DNA of 64,000 nt from Haematococcus lacustris (taxonomy: Eukaryota; Chlorophyta; Chlorophyceae; Chlamydomonadales; Haematococcaceae): NCBI GenBank assembly GCA_030144725.1, contig JASKMD010000017.1, positions 10,148,308 to 10,212,307 of the forward strand. The letters are read 5' to 3'. The position numbers and the translations under genes were made by a program. How positions within the stretch are numbered: the stretch's first letter is position 1; the number at the start of each line of letters is the position of its first letter. Under the pieces are notes generated by a model. That model searched no databases. It worked only from the letters and a program-made list of their open reading frames with translations, and had not been told where the DNA came from. Below are positions 1-12,207 of this stretch, piece by piece.

Positions 1-148
1 ACCACCCAACCCTTTTGACCCGGCCTGCCCCCCTTGCCCTCCCGCCCCGTAGCAGCAGTGGCAGGGCCAGCAACAGTGCTGCAAGGTACCACTCAACCCT
101 TTTAACCCAACCTGCCCCCCTGGCCCCCCCCGGGTCCCGCCCTGCCAC
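1..148 (-). other. GARS intron with an imperfect tandem duplication
   Basis: This is intron sequence downstream of the last visible exon. Two imperfect copies of a roughly 85-base unit (beginning near 2 and near 88, each with CAACCCTTTT followed by a C-rich tract) lie in tandem. No coding frame continues the GARS motifs here. Confidence 0.5.
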
Positions 149-2407
149 CTGCGCCGCCACCAGGGGCGTGCACTGCTCCCCGTTGACCAGGGCGAACAGT
201 GAGGCCTCCTCGCCCTCCAGGAACTCCTCCACCACCAGCGCCTCCCCTGCACCCGCCACCAGCACTCCTCCGCCTCAGCGCTCACCAGGTCACTAGGCTA
301 ACACCAGGCAATCAACAAAGCAGCAGCAGCAGCAGCAGCAGGCTATGCTCAGACTATGCCGCGCTCAGACACCTAGCACTCACTGTGTTGGCAGGCGGGT
401 GGGCGGGCGGGCGCCTGAGGCTGACTGGGCCCCCTCCCCCCCTCCCCCCGTGCCCCCTACCTGCTGCCCCGAACACGCGGGGCACCATCATGTCATCCAC
501 CGCCCTGAGCGCCTCCTCAAGGCTCTGCGCCACCACCACACCCTTCCCGGCAGCCAGGCCGCTGGCCTTCACCACCACAGGGGCGCCCAGCGAGCGGATG
601 AAGTCCTGCAGAGCAGCAGGGGGGAGCCGGAGCCGGGGCCAGGGCCTGCTGGGGGGGTGGGCTCAACTTGCAGCCTGCCTGGTGACAAGCAGGACTTCAG
701 GGGGTGACGGGGGGCAGGGGCTGCACTGGGCCAGGCTGCTGTGTCAGTCTCACACATGCATACTGCTGCTGCTGCTGCTGCTGCTGCCTCCGCCGCTGCT
801 GCTGCTGCTGCTACTGGCGCTGCACACTCCTGCAGACACTCCTGCAGACAAGCTGCAGCCGCTGCTGCTGTCGCTGCCTTGCTAGAGCCAAAGGCTGCTG
901 CAGGGCCAGTCCAGCAGCAGCAGGGGGAGGACCAGGGGCCCCTGGTGTCATAAGGCTGGACCTCTGAGCCAATCCAGCCAGTCCAGCGCCGCATTGTCTG
1001 TCTGCCACATGCACACTGCCCCTTGCCGCTGCTGCTGCTGCTGCTGCTGCTGCCACTGCCCTGAGCCTAGCTAGAGCCACACCTTGGCTTTGCCAGGGTC
1101 AGTGAACTTCTCATAGGCAGCGGTGGGGATGTTGTACTTCTTGCAGATGTCCTGGGAGCAGGGCAGTGGCAGTGTTGGCAGGAGGGGCTGCCTGGGCGCA
1201 CGCACCAGGTTCAGCCAGGGCCATGGCACCAGGCAGACCTGCATGGCCTGGGGGTCTATGAGCCTGACCAGGCTGCGCAGGCAGGGAGGCAGGCAGGCGG
1301 CAGGCCAACCTCCCCCCTCTGGCCTCTGAAGCAGTTGGCAGTGCAGAACCCTCCCCTCCTACTACTACACTCCAATGTTTGCTCTTGCCAGCGGGTTGGG
1401 GTGCAGCAGGCTGGGGTTAGTGGCAAGGAGAGTATGGCAGGGTAGGGTTGTGGGTTTGGGGCTGTAGCCGGCGTGCCTGTATCCGCCTGTTGCAGGGCGT
1501 TGCAACTCACACCTCATCACACCTATGCTTGCAAGCTCTGTGTTTTCCGTAATTGTGTAGTGTTGGGGTCATTGGGGTCCTTGCTCATACCTTCATGAAC
1601 ACCTTGCTGCCCTCTAGCTGAGCCGCCTTGGCTGAGGGGCCCCATGTGGGGATGCCGGCTGCTGTGAGGTCATCAGCCAGGCCTGCCACCAGGGGCACCT
1701 CAGGTCCAACCACCACCAGGCCAACACCCTTCTCCTGGCAGAACTGAACCACCTGTGAGGGGGGAGGGGGAAGGGGGAGATTGGGCTCTGGGGGGAGGAG
1801 GCAAGCGTGTGGTTGCGGGCAGGGGCAGGGGCAGGGGCAGGGGCAGGGGCAGGGGCAGGGGCAGGGGCAGGGGCAGGGGCAGGGGCAGGGGCAGGGGCAG
1901 GGGCAGGGGCAGGGGCAGGGGCAGGGGCAGGGGCAGGGGCAGGGGCAGGGGCAGGGGCAGGGGCAGGGGCAGGGGCAGGGGCAGGGGCAGGGGCAGGGGC
2001 AGGGGCAGGGGCAGGGGCAGGGGCAGGGGCAGGGGCAGGGGCAGGGGCAGGGGCAGGGGCAGGGGCAGGGGCAGGGGCAGGGGCAGGGGCAGGGGCAGGG
2101 GCAGGGGCAGGGGCAGGGGCAGGGGCAGGGGCAGGGGCAGGGGCAGGGGCAGGGGCAGGGGCAGGGGCAGGGGCAGGGGCAGGGGCAGGGGCAGGGGCAG
2201 GGGCACCTGGGCATGCCGCGTCACGTCCACAGCTACATTGGTCACGTTGCGCTCTGCCGCAGTGCCTGGGTTGCCAGGGGCTGCATAGACATGCTTGGTG
2301 CTTTCTGACTGTGCAAGGCGCCAGACCAGGGAATGCTCTCGCCCACCCCCACCCACAACCAGCACGTTGACCTGCACGCTCAAAGGGTCAAGCGTGACTT
2401 GAGGCAC
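1..2407 (-). CDS. PUR2: Phosphoribosylamine-glycine ligase (GARS), 3' part outside the window
   Basis: This enzyme joins glycine to 5-phosphoribosylamine using ATP, the second step of purine synthesis (plastidic in plants). Exons read on the minus strand are 2371(or 2407)-2207, 1752-1591, 1151-1083, 605-461 and 246-149, and all join in phase. They give the N-terminal [17 protein letters not shown] fold, [31 protein letters not shown], the ATP-grasp stretch [19 protein letters not shown] and [19 protein letters not shown]. The remainder lies beyond base 1. The apparent start at 2407 is GTG, and an AG acceptor at 2372-2373 precedes VNVLVV, so the true first exon lies upstream. A Ser/Arg/Ala-rich frame at 2678-2388 looks like a transit peptide and may supply it, but the splice was not resolved. 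Intron 1 is filled by a hexamer minisatellite. Family assignment is secure. Confidence 0.93.
1816..2204. repeat. GGGGCA hexamer minisatellite in GARS intron 1
   Basis: About 65 almost perfect tandem copies of GGGGCA (CCCCTG in the sense of the gene) fill nearly the whole intron between exons 1 and 2. Because the unit is a multiple of three, every frame stays open and produces false Leu-Pro, Gly-Gln and Gly-Arg ORFs. The donor site abuts the repeat (GT at 2206-2205). Confidence 0.97.
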
Positions 2408-3153
2408 AAGGCCGCACGACCGTGATGGACGACGGGTAGTGCGCTGTATGACGGCGCGCTGTACCGGAAGAGCCCAGGGCTATGGGGCGCACCTTCCCCG
2501 CGTGGGCGACGACATTGCGGCGCGCAGTAAAGGCGCGAGTACTGCCCAAGGACTGCTGAGAGTGCATTATACGTGGTCCTACACAGAGCAGCCTGGAGCG
2601 GCCGGATTCGGTAAGTGATATCGATGCACGTGGTCCTGCACAAGGATTACAGTTGACGTGGAGCACAGACACAGACAAGGAGCAGGGAAACTCCGCATCG
2701 CCCAGCTAGGAATGAAGACTGCCAAAACGTGGTGCATGCGTCGATGTCATGCACGGCGTGTTTTCGTACACCCAGCACAAGAACAAGACCCCCGTGATTG
2801 CGAGACATGCATGCCCACCCGTGTGCTGCTGCCTGTGCCTACCAGCCGCCGTTTCGCCAGAATCGGTATGTCCAGTCAACCACATCGCACGAACATCACA
2901 CTAACAGGTCGTGCCTTTCTTATCTAGTTATTATGGCTGAACTGGCTCGGAGGGCTGCATTCATCGTGCCGAACGCGAGTGGCCGTATGAGTTCATGGCG
3001 CCGGCCTGCGCTGCTGAAGATGCAGGCTTCGAGTTGAGGCGGGCCTGGGAAAGGTGAACGACGTCAGGCATTATGACAGAAGCAGATACCTGGAGGCCAT
3101 GAGGCTAGGCAGCCTCTGAGCCTCTCTGCCTCACTGTCTTTGTGCAGGGTCAC
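2408..3153. other. Divergent intergenic region, GARS (-) / OPR-like gene (+)
   Basis: This region must hold the first exon and promoter of both neighbours. On the minus strand the frame at 2678-2388 is rich in S, R, A and T and resembles a plastid transit peptide for GARS. On the plus strand an ATG at 2934 opens MAELARRAAFIVPNASGR, an Arg/Ala-rich targeting-like stretch that may be the first exon of the OPR-like gene, since a good acceptor (TTTGTGCAG) lies at about 3147. Both links are inferences and neither splice was fixed. I see no mobile element here. Confidence 0.4.
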
Positions 3154-6100
3154 ATGATCAGGCCCACACCCTTGAGGTGCACGCCAGCCCAACGCCCCAC
3201 AGCAGCGTGTGCCCTACAGCCCCCACCACCACCGTTTACGCACCAGCATTCTGTCCTTGGACAGCTCCAAGTTCACGCCCAGGACAAAGACCAGCTGCAC
3301 CCCCCTGAGCAACAGCGGGCGCAGCCCATGGCCAGGCGGCATGCAGGCAACCCCAACAAGCACTTCGTGCAAGGCTTGCGGTCCGTGAGCAGCGTAGAGG
3401 AGTTGCAGCGCCACGTGGCAGCTGCGGTGGAGCAGCTGGACCCCCAGGCAGTCACGGCTATTGCCAGCGCCCTGGTCAGACTGGCCGAGTCAGGGCAGGC
3501 ACGCCGGCGCCCTCCCCAGGGGGCGGCGCACGGGCAGGCAGGGAAGGCAGCAGCCCCATCGCCACCACCCCCTGCGCCGCTCCCATCCACAGCAGGTATT
3601 ACCAGGCCAGGGCCAGGGCCAGGGCCAGGGCCAGGGCCTGTGCCTGGCCCTGGGCCTGGACCGCCTTTGGTGCTGGGGCTGGAGTCAGCAGTTGTGTTTC
3701 AAGGCAGGGTAGGGGCCTGGGTCGGACCGGAGGGACCCCACCCCACACCTGGGTCGTCACAGCAGCGGGTGCAGGGGCAGGCAGGGAGCATCACCCCCAG
3801 TGTGCAGCCCAGCCCTGCCAGCACCCGGCCTAGCGCATGGCAGCCGGCCAGCCTCCCTACCTGGCTCTCAGCAGCCAGCCCCGCCCCCCCACACCCCTCC
3901 CTCCCCCTAGTGAGGAGCCCCTGGCCCCCTCCTCACTCTGCACCCCCCTACCCCCTCGCCTGGCCAGCCCCCCAGCCTCCTGGCAGCCGCGCCCCCGCCT
4001 GGCACCCACACCCTCCGCCCAGCCCTCGCTACCCCAGCCCTCTCCTCCCAAAGTCCGTCACACCCCCTCGTTGCCCCCCCTCCCACCCTCACCCACCAAC
4101 TATCCACCACTTTCTACTTCGCACTTGGCGCCCCATGCTGCTGGCCTGCCTGCCCGACCTAGACCTGGCAGGCCTGACCATCTGCACCCATGCCCTGGGG
4201 CGGCTGCAGCCCCCCTGGCGCCCCCGGCTGCTGGCCCCCCTCCTGCATGCCTGGCTGCGTCACATGCGCTGCGCCTCTGCCTGCCATCTAGCGCAGCTGA
4301 TCTGGGCCGTGGCACGGCTGCAAGCCGCTCCCCCTGCGGAGTGGATCCAGGGGTGGTACAAGGCAGCTGCCTGGAAGCTGCCAGGTGCTGCCACCCAGGA
4401 CCTGGCCATGATGGTGTGGGCACTGGCACGCCTGCACTCCCCTACCCTAAAGGCAGCTTGGGGATCAGCAGGACCAAGCCGTGGATCGGCAGGACCAGCA
4501 GGGGATAAGGCACGGGTGCAGTGGGAGGGGGCGGTGCTGGCTGCGGTGGTGCGGCTGGGGCCGAGTTGGGGTGGCCAGGCGCTGGGCATGCTGATGTGGG
4601 CCCTGCCCCGCCTGGGCCTCCTCCCCCCTGAGGAGGTGTTGAGCCTGCTGCTGGACAGGGTGCACCTGGGGATGAGCGGCCGCCCTCACTGCCCACAGTG
4701 GGTGGCACAGGAGCAGCAGCGGCAGAAGGAGCAGCAACAGGCAGAACAGCAGCAGCAGCAGGCAGAGCAGCAGCAGCAACAGCAGCGGCAGCAGCAACAG
4801 CAGAGGGGTAAGGGGGGTCAGGTGCCGGGGGGAGGGGTGCTGCCCCACACAACCACGGCTGCTGCCTCAGGGGTTGTGGGTGCATTGCATGGTGCAGCTG
4901 TCTACACAGCTGCCAGCAGCCCTGACGCCTCCCCTCCCCTGCCACCAGCAGCCGCCCCAGCCGTCTCAGCACTCCCAGCTGCAGCCCCCCCAGTTGCTGC
5001 TGCCCCAGGGGGGCCTGCCCCTGCCCCTGACTCCCCGCTCAGTGCCACCTCCTTGGCCATGGTGGCGCATGGGCTCATGGCGCTGCAGCACACACCCAGC
5101 CCAGGCTTTGTGGCTGCCTTCATGGCTGCTAGCCAGCGCAGTATGGCCGCCGCCTCAGCCCAGGTGTGGGCTGCAGGGTGCAGCAGGTGGGCAGGCGGGC
5201 ACAAGGGCAGGTGGGCAGGCGGGCAGGTGGGGGAGGACGGGCTGCAAATGGGCAGGTGGGCAGGTGGGAAGGTGGGCAGACGGGTGAGTGGGCAGGCGGG
5301 TGGGCGGGCGAACAAGCGGGCGAGCGGGCGGGCGGGCAGGCAAGCAGGCGGGCGATTGATGATCATTGCGCTATTGCCCCCGACCACCCCTGCCTCACCT
5401 GCCCCCTCCCTGCTGCGCCCTCTGCCACCGCTGCTGCTGCTGCTGCTGCCCCTCCCTGCTGCTGCTACCTCTGCTTCCAGGAGTTGTGTCTATGCTGCAT
5501 GGCCTTGGTCAACTGGCGACAGCGCCCCGCCCCCTCCTGGCTGCACTGCCTGACACAGCACAGCCAGCCCCTCCTCCCTCAGGCCGACCCCCAGGCCCTG
5601 GTGCTGCTGCTAGACTGCATGGCCCAGCTGGGCTACCGGCCCCCTCCCCCCTGGATGTCTGCCGCCACCCGCTCCCTGCACCAGCAGCTGCCTGCAGTCA
5701 GGCCCTCAGCAGCAGCCCAGTCGCTGGCAGCGCTGGCCGTGTTGGGCTTTGCCCCTCACCCTGAGCTGAGCAGGCAGCTGATGCTCAAGGTGGCCTCACA
5801 GGCTGGCAGGGTGGCGGCGAAGCGCTGGTTCCCTGCAATGCTGGCAGCCAGCCTGCTGAGAAGGCAGGGGCAGCAGGGGCAGGGGCAGCAGCAGCAGGGG
5901 CAGCAGGGGCAGGGGCAGGGCCAGGGGCAGCATGGGGCAGGGGGTGACTCCAGGCTGGGCTTCAGCGGCAGGTCTGAGGTTCCTGCAGTGCTGGCTGTCA
6001 GCAGGGAGAAGCTGAAATGGTGCCGCGCCGTGCAGCTGGTGCAGCTGGTGACTTGCATCGCCCTGGACAGGCAGCAGCAGGCCAGGCAGCAGCTGGGGCC

Positions 6101-8807
6101 GAGAACAGCGTCGCCCGGGGTATCAGGCCATGTGCAGCAGGCCCCCCTGGGCAGGGACTGGGCAGGCAGCCCCCTCGTCAGCGGCCCCCCTGCAGGGCCT
6201 GCTCCGCCTGTGGCTGCCCTCATCAGCCCTTTGGCGGCTGAGCAGCAGGCCAGCCAGTCCAGGGGTAGCCAGGCAGTGCCCCCTGGTAGCCATGCACCCA
6301 TGCGGCATGCGCCATGCGCCATGCAAGGTAATGGATTTGAACCTCGTGGCACTGAGGGCCCCTGGCCTGCTGCTGGGCTGTCAGGGAGTGCAGGGTCAGG
6401 GCCTCCAAGGGGTGCTGAGGCCCTCGATGACCTGCAGCCTGCTGGCTGGCTGCCGTATGTCATGGCGGCAGCTCGGCAGCAGCTGCCCCTTGCAGCGGCG
6501 GTGGAGGTGGCGGGCTTTGTTCGGGGCTTGGCAGCTGCTCTGGGCTGCAGGTCAGCAGGGCAGCAGCAGGGGACGCAGCAGCTGGGGGGCCAGCCAGGGT
6601 GCCAACAACACAAAGTGATCAGAGCTGAACAGTGGCAGCAGCAAGGCGAACAAAGAGAGCAGGGGGAGGGGGAGGGGGGGCAGGAGAGTGGGGAGGTGGG
6701 AGAGGAAATAGAAGAGGAGGGCAGGGAGCAAGGCGAGGATGAGGAGGAGGGGGAGAAGGATGAGGATGAGGAGGGGGAGGGGGGGGGTCCATGTCCAGCA
6801 ATGGCTGCTACAGTGTTAGAAGGCATGCAAGACTGCGAGCAGCCATCGCTGCCGGCAGGTGGTCATGACTCAGGCATGGTGCTGCATGGCTTGATGAGAT
6901 GTGATGGCCAGCCATGCACTCAGCGCTACCGCGGTGGCTGTACCAGCAATGGGGTCAGACAGGCCACAGCTGCAAGCGGCGGTGTGGCTGACAGCAGCCG
7001 AGGCTGCCGACTGTTGACGGGCAACCAGGGCAGCAGTGAGGGTGGGGCGGCAGGGCAGGGGCTGTGTGGCCCACTCCCAGGCCACAGGGCTCGCAGGCCT
7101 CTTTCCCCACCGCTTCACCCTGACGCAGGCGCTGGCTCTGCCGCAGCCCCAGCCCCCCTGACTGCCACCCCCCAGCAAGCTGCACCGCAACCAGCAGCCG
7201 CCATGGCCCTATACCTGCAACCTGCCGCTGGCCCTGACCCTGACCCTGGCCCTGGCCTTCGCCCTGCACCCTCCCCCTGGCAACATCCATGTGCCAGCAG
7301 CAGCGCATGGCTAGTGTCGTGGAAGCCCCACCGGCCCCTCTCCAGCCTGGGCTCCAGCAGCCAGTACCCCAGAGCCAGCCTGGCCCGCCCCACCTTCCCT
7401 GCCCACCTCTCACACCTCACAGATGCTGACGTGGCGTGGCTATTGGGCCTGGTGCTGTCCAGCCCTGCCCAGTACCGGCTGCACCAGCTGGCAGACATCC
7501 TGCAGTGGGTGCCACCGCTGCTGGGCCTGGCCAGGCTCAACATTGCAGCAGCAGCCATACCCTCCCCACCCTCCCCAACCCCCCCCACCGTCCCCCCTGC
7601 TGCGAAGGCGGCAGGGCCGAGCCCCCTCCATGCACCTCAGGCCGTGCGGCAAGGGGTCGGGGCAGCTGCCGCTTGCTGGGGGGCGGCAGGGGGTGGGGCA
7701 CGTGCAGGGCCAGGGCCTGGGACTGGGTCAGGCGCGGGGGATGAAGCTGGTGGGGCATGGGAGGTCGACAGGTATGACGCAGGGCAGGGGGCGTCAGGGC
7801 AGGGCCAAGGGGGCCGAGTGCCGCAGCCGCTGGTGGTCTGCAGCTCAGCCACAGGGGCCCTGTTGCAGCAGGTAGGTGCCCTGTGTATGAGGCGGCTGGC
7901 TGAGCAGGCCAGGCTTGGGCGAGGCCAGGGCCACAGCAGCAGCAGCAGCAGCAGCAGCATGAGAGGGAGTGGGTCGCCTCAGCACCGCCTGGACCCTGCT
8001 GCTGCACCAGGTGCCCAGACACAGGCTCAGTCACCTGGGATGCAGGCCGCTGTCTCCCCTCCCCCCGTGCAGCCGCCCTCCCCTGGCTCTGACTGTGACC
8101 ATGGGGGGGTGCCGGCTGCTGACTGCCCTCCTCCCCCTCGCACACTCCCTGGGCAGCGGAGCCTGACCTCGCCTGCTCCCACGCCAGCCTTCGCTGCGGC
8201 GCAGCACCAACAGCCCTCACCGCCACTGCCACGAGCAGCAGCAGCAGCAGGAGCAACAGGTGCAGCAGTAGGAGCAGCAGGAGCAGCAGCAGGAGCAGCA
8301 GCAGGAGCAGCAGCAGCAGGAGCAGCAGCAGCAGCAGCAGCAGGAGCAGCAGCAGGGGTGGCTCCTGGTATTGACAGCCTGGGCAGGCGCCTGGTGCATC
8401 AGGCCCGGGCACTGCTGGACCCCCCTGGTGGCCCCCTCCTCCCCCTGGGGGCCCCTGCCACACCTCACCAGCAGCAGCAGAGGGGCAGGAGCACGCGTGC
8501 AAGCCTGCTGCTGCACACCTGGAGGGTGGTGCTGCACTCCGGATACTTCCACCGGCCAGGCGGGGCAGCGGACAGAGGCAGGCTGTGCCGGGACATGTAC
8601 CGCATGGTGGCTGCATGGGCTGCACGGCATGGATGGCTAGATGGGGAGGGGGCCATGAGGCAGGGGGGCAAGGGCGGTGAGGGAGCAGACGAGGGGCAGA
8701 GTGAGACCGTGGAGGACACACACGCAGCCCTGGCTGAAGTGAGGAAGTTGGTGGCCGGCATGCCTGTCCCGCCGGGGGAGGAGTGGTGGTGTATTTTTCC
8801 CAAGTGA
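3154..8807 (+). CDS. OPR/Tbc2-like helical-repeat protein, probably organellar
   Basis: This is a large, Gln/Ala/Pro-rich protein in at least two exons: about 3154-5163 (donor CAG|GTGTGG) and 5481-8807, which join in phase. Degenerate helical repeats of the form LAMMVWALARL (about 4395-4430), LGMLMWALPRL (4582-4615), LAMVAHGLMAL (5053-5087) and ALVLLLDCMAQLGY (5597-5640) recall the octotricopeptide and Tbc2-type RNA-binding proteins that control organelle transcripts in green algae. RSVSSVEELQRHV followed by ITAIASALVRL-like sequence forms the first repeat. The second exon carries long polyQ, an acidic Glu tract (6660-6780) and polyAla/CAG tracts (8235-8355). The reading frame is ambiguous just after 5481. 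The true start may lie in an upstream exon, because the first in-frame ATG (3154) sits only a few bases past an acceptor. The precise target cannot be inferred. Confidence 0.6.
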
Positions 8808-10618
8808 CATGTACCTCATTTTTCCCTCACCCGTGGAAGAGGCCTTGTAGGTTGTTGGAGTGTGGGTCAGTCTGCCCCCGTGACGGACTTCATAAGATGG
8901 AGATCCTAGTCCGTGCTTACCAGCCAATCTGGTGGTTCTGGGTGGGATACCGAATTGGGCGACGGGGGGTGGTGATGCGCCACAGTGCAGGTCGTGGCTG
9001 CCAAGCCAGCTCCGGCTGTACTGGTCACAAACGTCTTTCTCACGGCCTGGTGCCACGTCTAGGCCAATCCCGGGATAACACCATTAAGTAGTCCCGCCAG
9101 TGATCCCTAGTGGGCCGACGCAAACGGAGGCCCTAGTGTGGGACGAGGGGGCTGTCAAGCCAGTTGCCTCATGTGATCTTGCTTGGTGCATTTCCCAACA
9201 CCTTGTGAACCCGGACGCTGACGGTGTGGCGTCCCCGCACACTACCTGCTATGCCCTTGCAAAGAAATCTAACAAGCGTAACAATTGCACATCTTTGGAT
9301 TGATTTGTTGGCTTCTTGGGCAGGCGCTATGTAAGGTGCAGCCCTGGTTCTCATGTCCACCTTGGCTGGTACCTGGCAGCTTGACCCATGCTGGCCAAAT
9401 TGAACATGTCACCATTTGAACGTGTCCCAGCTGACTGTGATGCGCCACATGCCGCGCAGACTAAACTGGAAACTAGCATACGTACACCAGCATTGTCAAG
9501 CTTGCATCATCTCACATTTTGCACTTTGGCAGTCACTTGCAGGAGGAAGCATGAAGTACGGGCACATGGGTGACACGTCATTGCCACGAGCAGCGAGCAC
9601 AACCGCAATCGCACCCACTCACAACGCATGTACTGTAAAGGGCCTGATGGCCATGCAAGCACATTAAGGTATTGCCCGCACATCTCGTCCAGCTCACCAA
9701 GGCACTCTTCACACAAACACACCCGACTCGAACGCAACTCATACACGACGCTGTGAGCTGCCACGACACGCGAGCTGTACACAACAGCCCCAACCACCCA
9801 CACCAGCATTGCAACACTCATAGAGCAATTTCCAGCACTCTTCAAACCTACATACCTGCTCAAACTCATGCATTCTTGGCCACCAACCAGGTCCACCGTC
9901 GCTGACACGTCCTCCACCCCTGACCTCGCCCGCTTCAGATGCTTCATTGCTGACAACAAGTGCATAAGCTCCCTGTGCCCAGACCAATCGTTGGCCTCAC
10001 TCCCGCAACGTTTGTAATAATCATCCATATTCAGTTCCTGAATAGTGCTGCAGCCCCCCTAACCAAGAGCACCCCAAGACGCTCCATGTGCTCACCTCAT
10101 GCCATGCTTGATACCAAGCCGGCCTCTTCATCTGTCCTACTGTTGATACAACATCTGCCGGGAAGCCCAGCCTGCTTTCAGAGCCCATGCCCCACTGACA
10201 CCACAACATGCTCCATTTTGCAGGCGGTGCTATATGTGCTGCACACGTGGCTCGATTGATACCACCCACCTCTCGAATATCATGATTGTCTGCTATTGCT
10301 AGCCTTCCATTTGAGATGCGAACATGAAGCAGTGTCATGCGATGCTGAGCGCTTGCTTGCCATACATCTCCCTGTAGGCAAGTGGCAACACCAGCACTGC
10401 AGTCATGACACTGCAGTCTGTCGCTGTCACCAACACAGTCTGCGGTACATAGCGGCTTTGCCTATCAGGGCCCCACCATCCCATGCGCCCTTTCCACACG
10501 GCACCAGCAGACAGTCACCTTGCCCTCAGGCCTTGGCAATACATTGGCCATGCGAGGGCTTGTTTAGACAAGGCGTCACCCTGATGCACTGCCTGCCTTC
10601 TTGGCTGCAGGGCGCCCC
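8808..10618. other. Intergenic region with a Fanzor family-1 terminus fragment and a weak ORF
   Basis: Bases 9085-9170 match the far 3' end of the family-1 Fanzor-like elements (compare 60430-60530 and 30430-30530 on the other strand), with no coding part left. A 173-codon ATG frame on the minus strand (10028-9507) has a hydrophobic middle and several Cys. I do not recognise it and cannot tell whether it is real. Nothing else could be supported. Confidence 0.35.
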
Positions 10619-11593
10619 TCACCAGAAGAAGATGATGTTGCCAGTGATGGCCAGCGTGGTGAGCAGGGCCAGCAGCAGGGACCATGAACTTGGGAGGTCC
10701 TCATCAACTACCTGGGATACCAAACAAGGATCACACCATGGCATATGACATAAATCCAGTCCCGGGGTATAGGGGAGTGATGTGAGGCCATGGACCACAG
10801 CCCCATTTCCTCCGCCATGCTTTTGCAAGTCATGGTGGTCATATCATGCCAGCGCAGAACAAGCAAGAGCACAATTACTTTGTACTCATGACAGTTTGAC
10901 ATGCCTCCCCTCCATGCTGAAGAACAGCCACAGCACATGAGCCACATTCAGCGTACCTTTGCCATCTCCTGCTTGACCTTCTCAATGCACGCCATTTTCT
11001 GCAGAGTGGGCGACAAGCAATGTCTAAGTGGCTTAATATCCCAACACATCTGGCCTGCTCAAAAAGGCTTGGCTGCAGCAGATAGAGGTGTCCAACATCA
11101 GGGTGTGGGAGTGGCATGCTTGGAGCTGATGGCAGGGGGACATGTAACCTTGATGATATCCGTCACATGTGCTTGCATCCTAGCGGCAACTCATCCAAGA
11201 CCAGCGAGGTAGAAGTCAGCGTAGCAGCGGCCATGGGCAAAGGCATTTCAGCGACAAGACAACACAACATAATGACAGGATGGGTGTCTCCTGCTAGACT
11301 CCACGTCAGCTGAAGCAAAGCCATGACTGCATAAATGAGTTAATACAAGAATACTGCATGTTGCTACACACGGTCGACAATCGGTACACTGGCATGATGT
11401 TTGGTGTAGGGCACACCTCCAGGGCTGGGGTAGTGATGCGGGTCCACACCCCGTGCTTGTCTATGCTCCTGCGCACGTCGCAGCTTGAGCGGGAATTTCT
11501 ACGCGCTCGAGTTTGTGCCGCTTTCATTTCCTCCTGGGCGCGGCGTCGCTCCCAAGCCAGGATGTACTCGAGCTCGAGGCTGCGCAGCATCAT
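10619..11593 (-). CDS. Small C-terminally anchored membrane protein, paralogue 1
   Basis: Three exons (11593-11417, 10998-10957, 10711-10619) join in phase 0 and encode 103 residues. The N-terminus is a charged helix (EYILAWERRRAQEEMKAAQ). The 42-base middle exon encodes KMACIEKVKQEMAK. The last exon ends in a single membrane segment (SWSLLLALLTTLAITGNII) right at the stop, so the protein is probably tail-anchored or has its C-terminus in the membrane. The same architecture occurs in the gene at 15683-16292. I do not recognise the family. A small subunit of an organelle membrane complex is one possibility, but that is a guess. Regular splice sites and phase make a real gene likely. Confidence 0.62.
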
Positions 11594-12207
11594 GATAAGC
11601 AATGTGTTGTGCAGAACTCGTGGACGGCAAGGCGATATCTATAGCGCAACACCTTAAACAGGATGCCATTTAGAACGCGGGGGTGCAAGTAGAACTCCTG
11701 CTTTATCTCCTTAGCCCGATTATTGCTCGGTTTTTGGTTTCCACCACCATTCTCACATCCCCGAGTTTATTGCCGCGACACAGAAGGCAGCATCAGCCCA
11801 TCTCAGCCCAACCCACACCGCAAGCAGCTCCAACGCTCTCTCCCGTTACGACCTCCACGCGAGGTCTGCTACAGGCGCTCGGCAACTGACGGTACCGAGC
11901 CGCGAGTCGTGCCGAACCGAGGGTACCGAGCCGCGAGTCGTGCCGCTACCCTCGTGAGGCGATGCTGCCAGACCTTGGCCGCCCGGGCAGTAAGTGCGTG
12001 CGCATAGCCGACAAGCGCCAACAGGCTGCCCGGCAAATGGCGACCTGTTTGCCTAGATTTCTGCTTTGTTGCAGCCATCAACATAGCAGAACCAGATGCA
12101 GGTTGCGTGGGTCCGTGATCCACTGAGTCAACCGGGTTCCACTGAAAGCCACACCACAGGGCAATTGAGTATCCCATTACAAATGCACCACAAATGCACC
12201 ACTCAAG
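11594..12207. other. Intergenic stretch before the LINE remnant
   Basis: No gene is seen. A 24-base unit beginning GGTACCGAGCCGCGAGTC is tandemly duplicated around 11890-11945. The left boundary of the LINE could not be fixed. Confidence 0.4.

Noticed and set aside
1700..2407. Long Leu-Pro, Gly-Gln, Gly-Arg or Cys-Pro repeat proteins in several frames
   Set aside because: They are translations of the GGGGCA minisatellite in a GARS intron. All frames are open because the unit is six bases long.
9507..10028. 173-codon ORF as a confident gene
   Set aside because: It starts with ATG but has no recognisable motif, no neighbouring exon and an odd composition. It was left as a weak possibility only.
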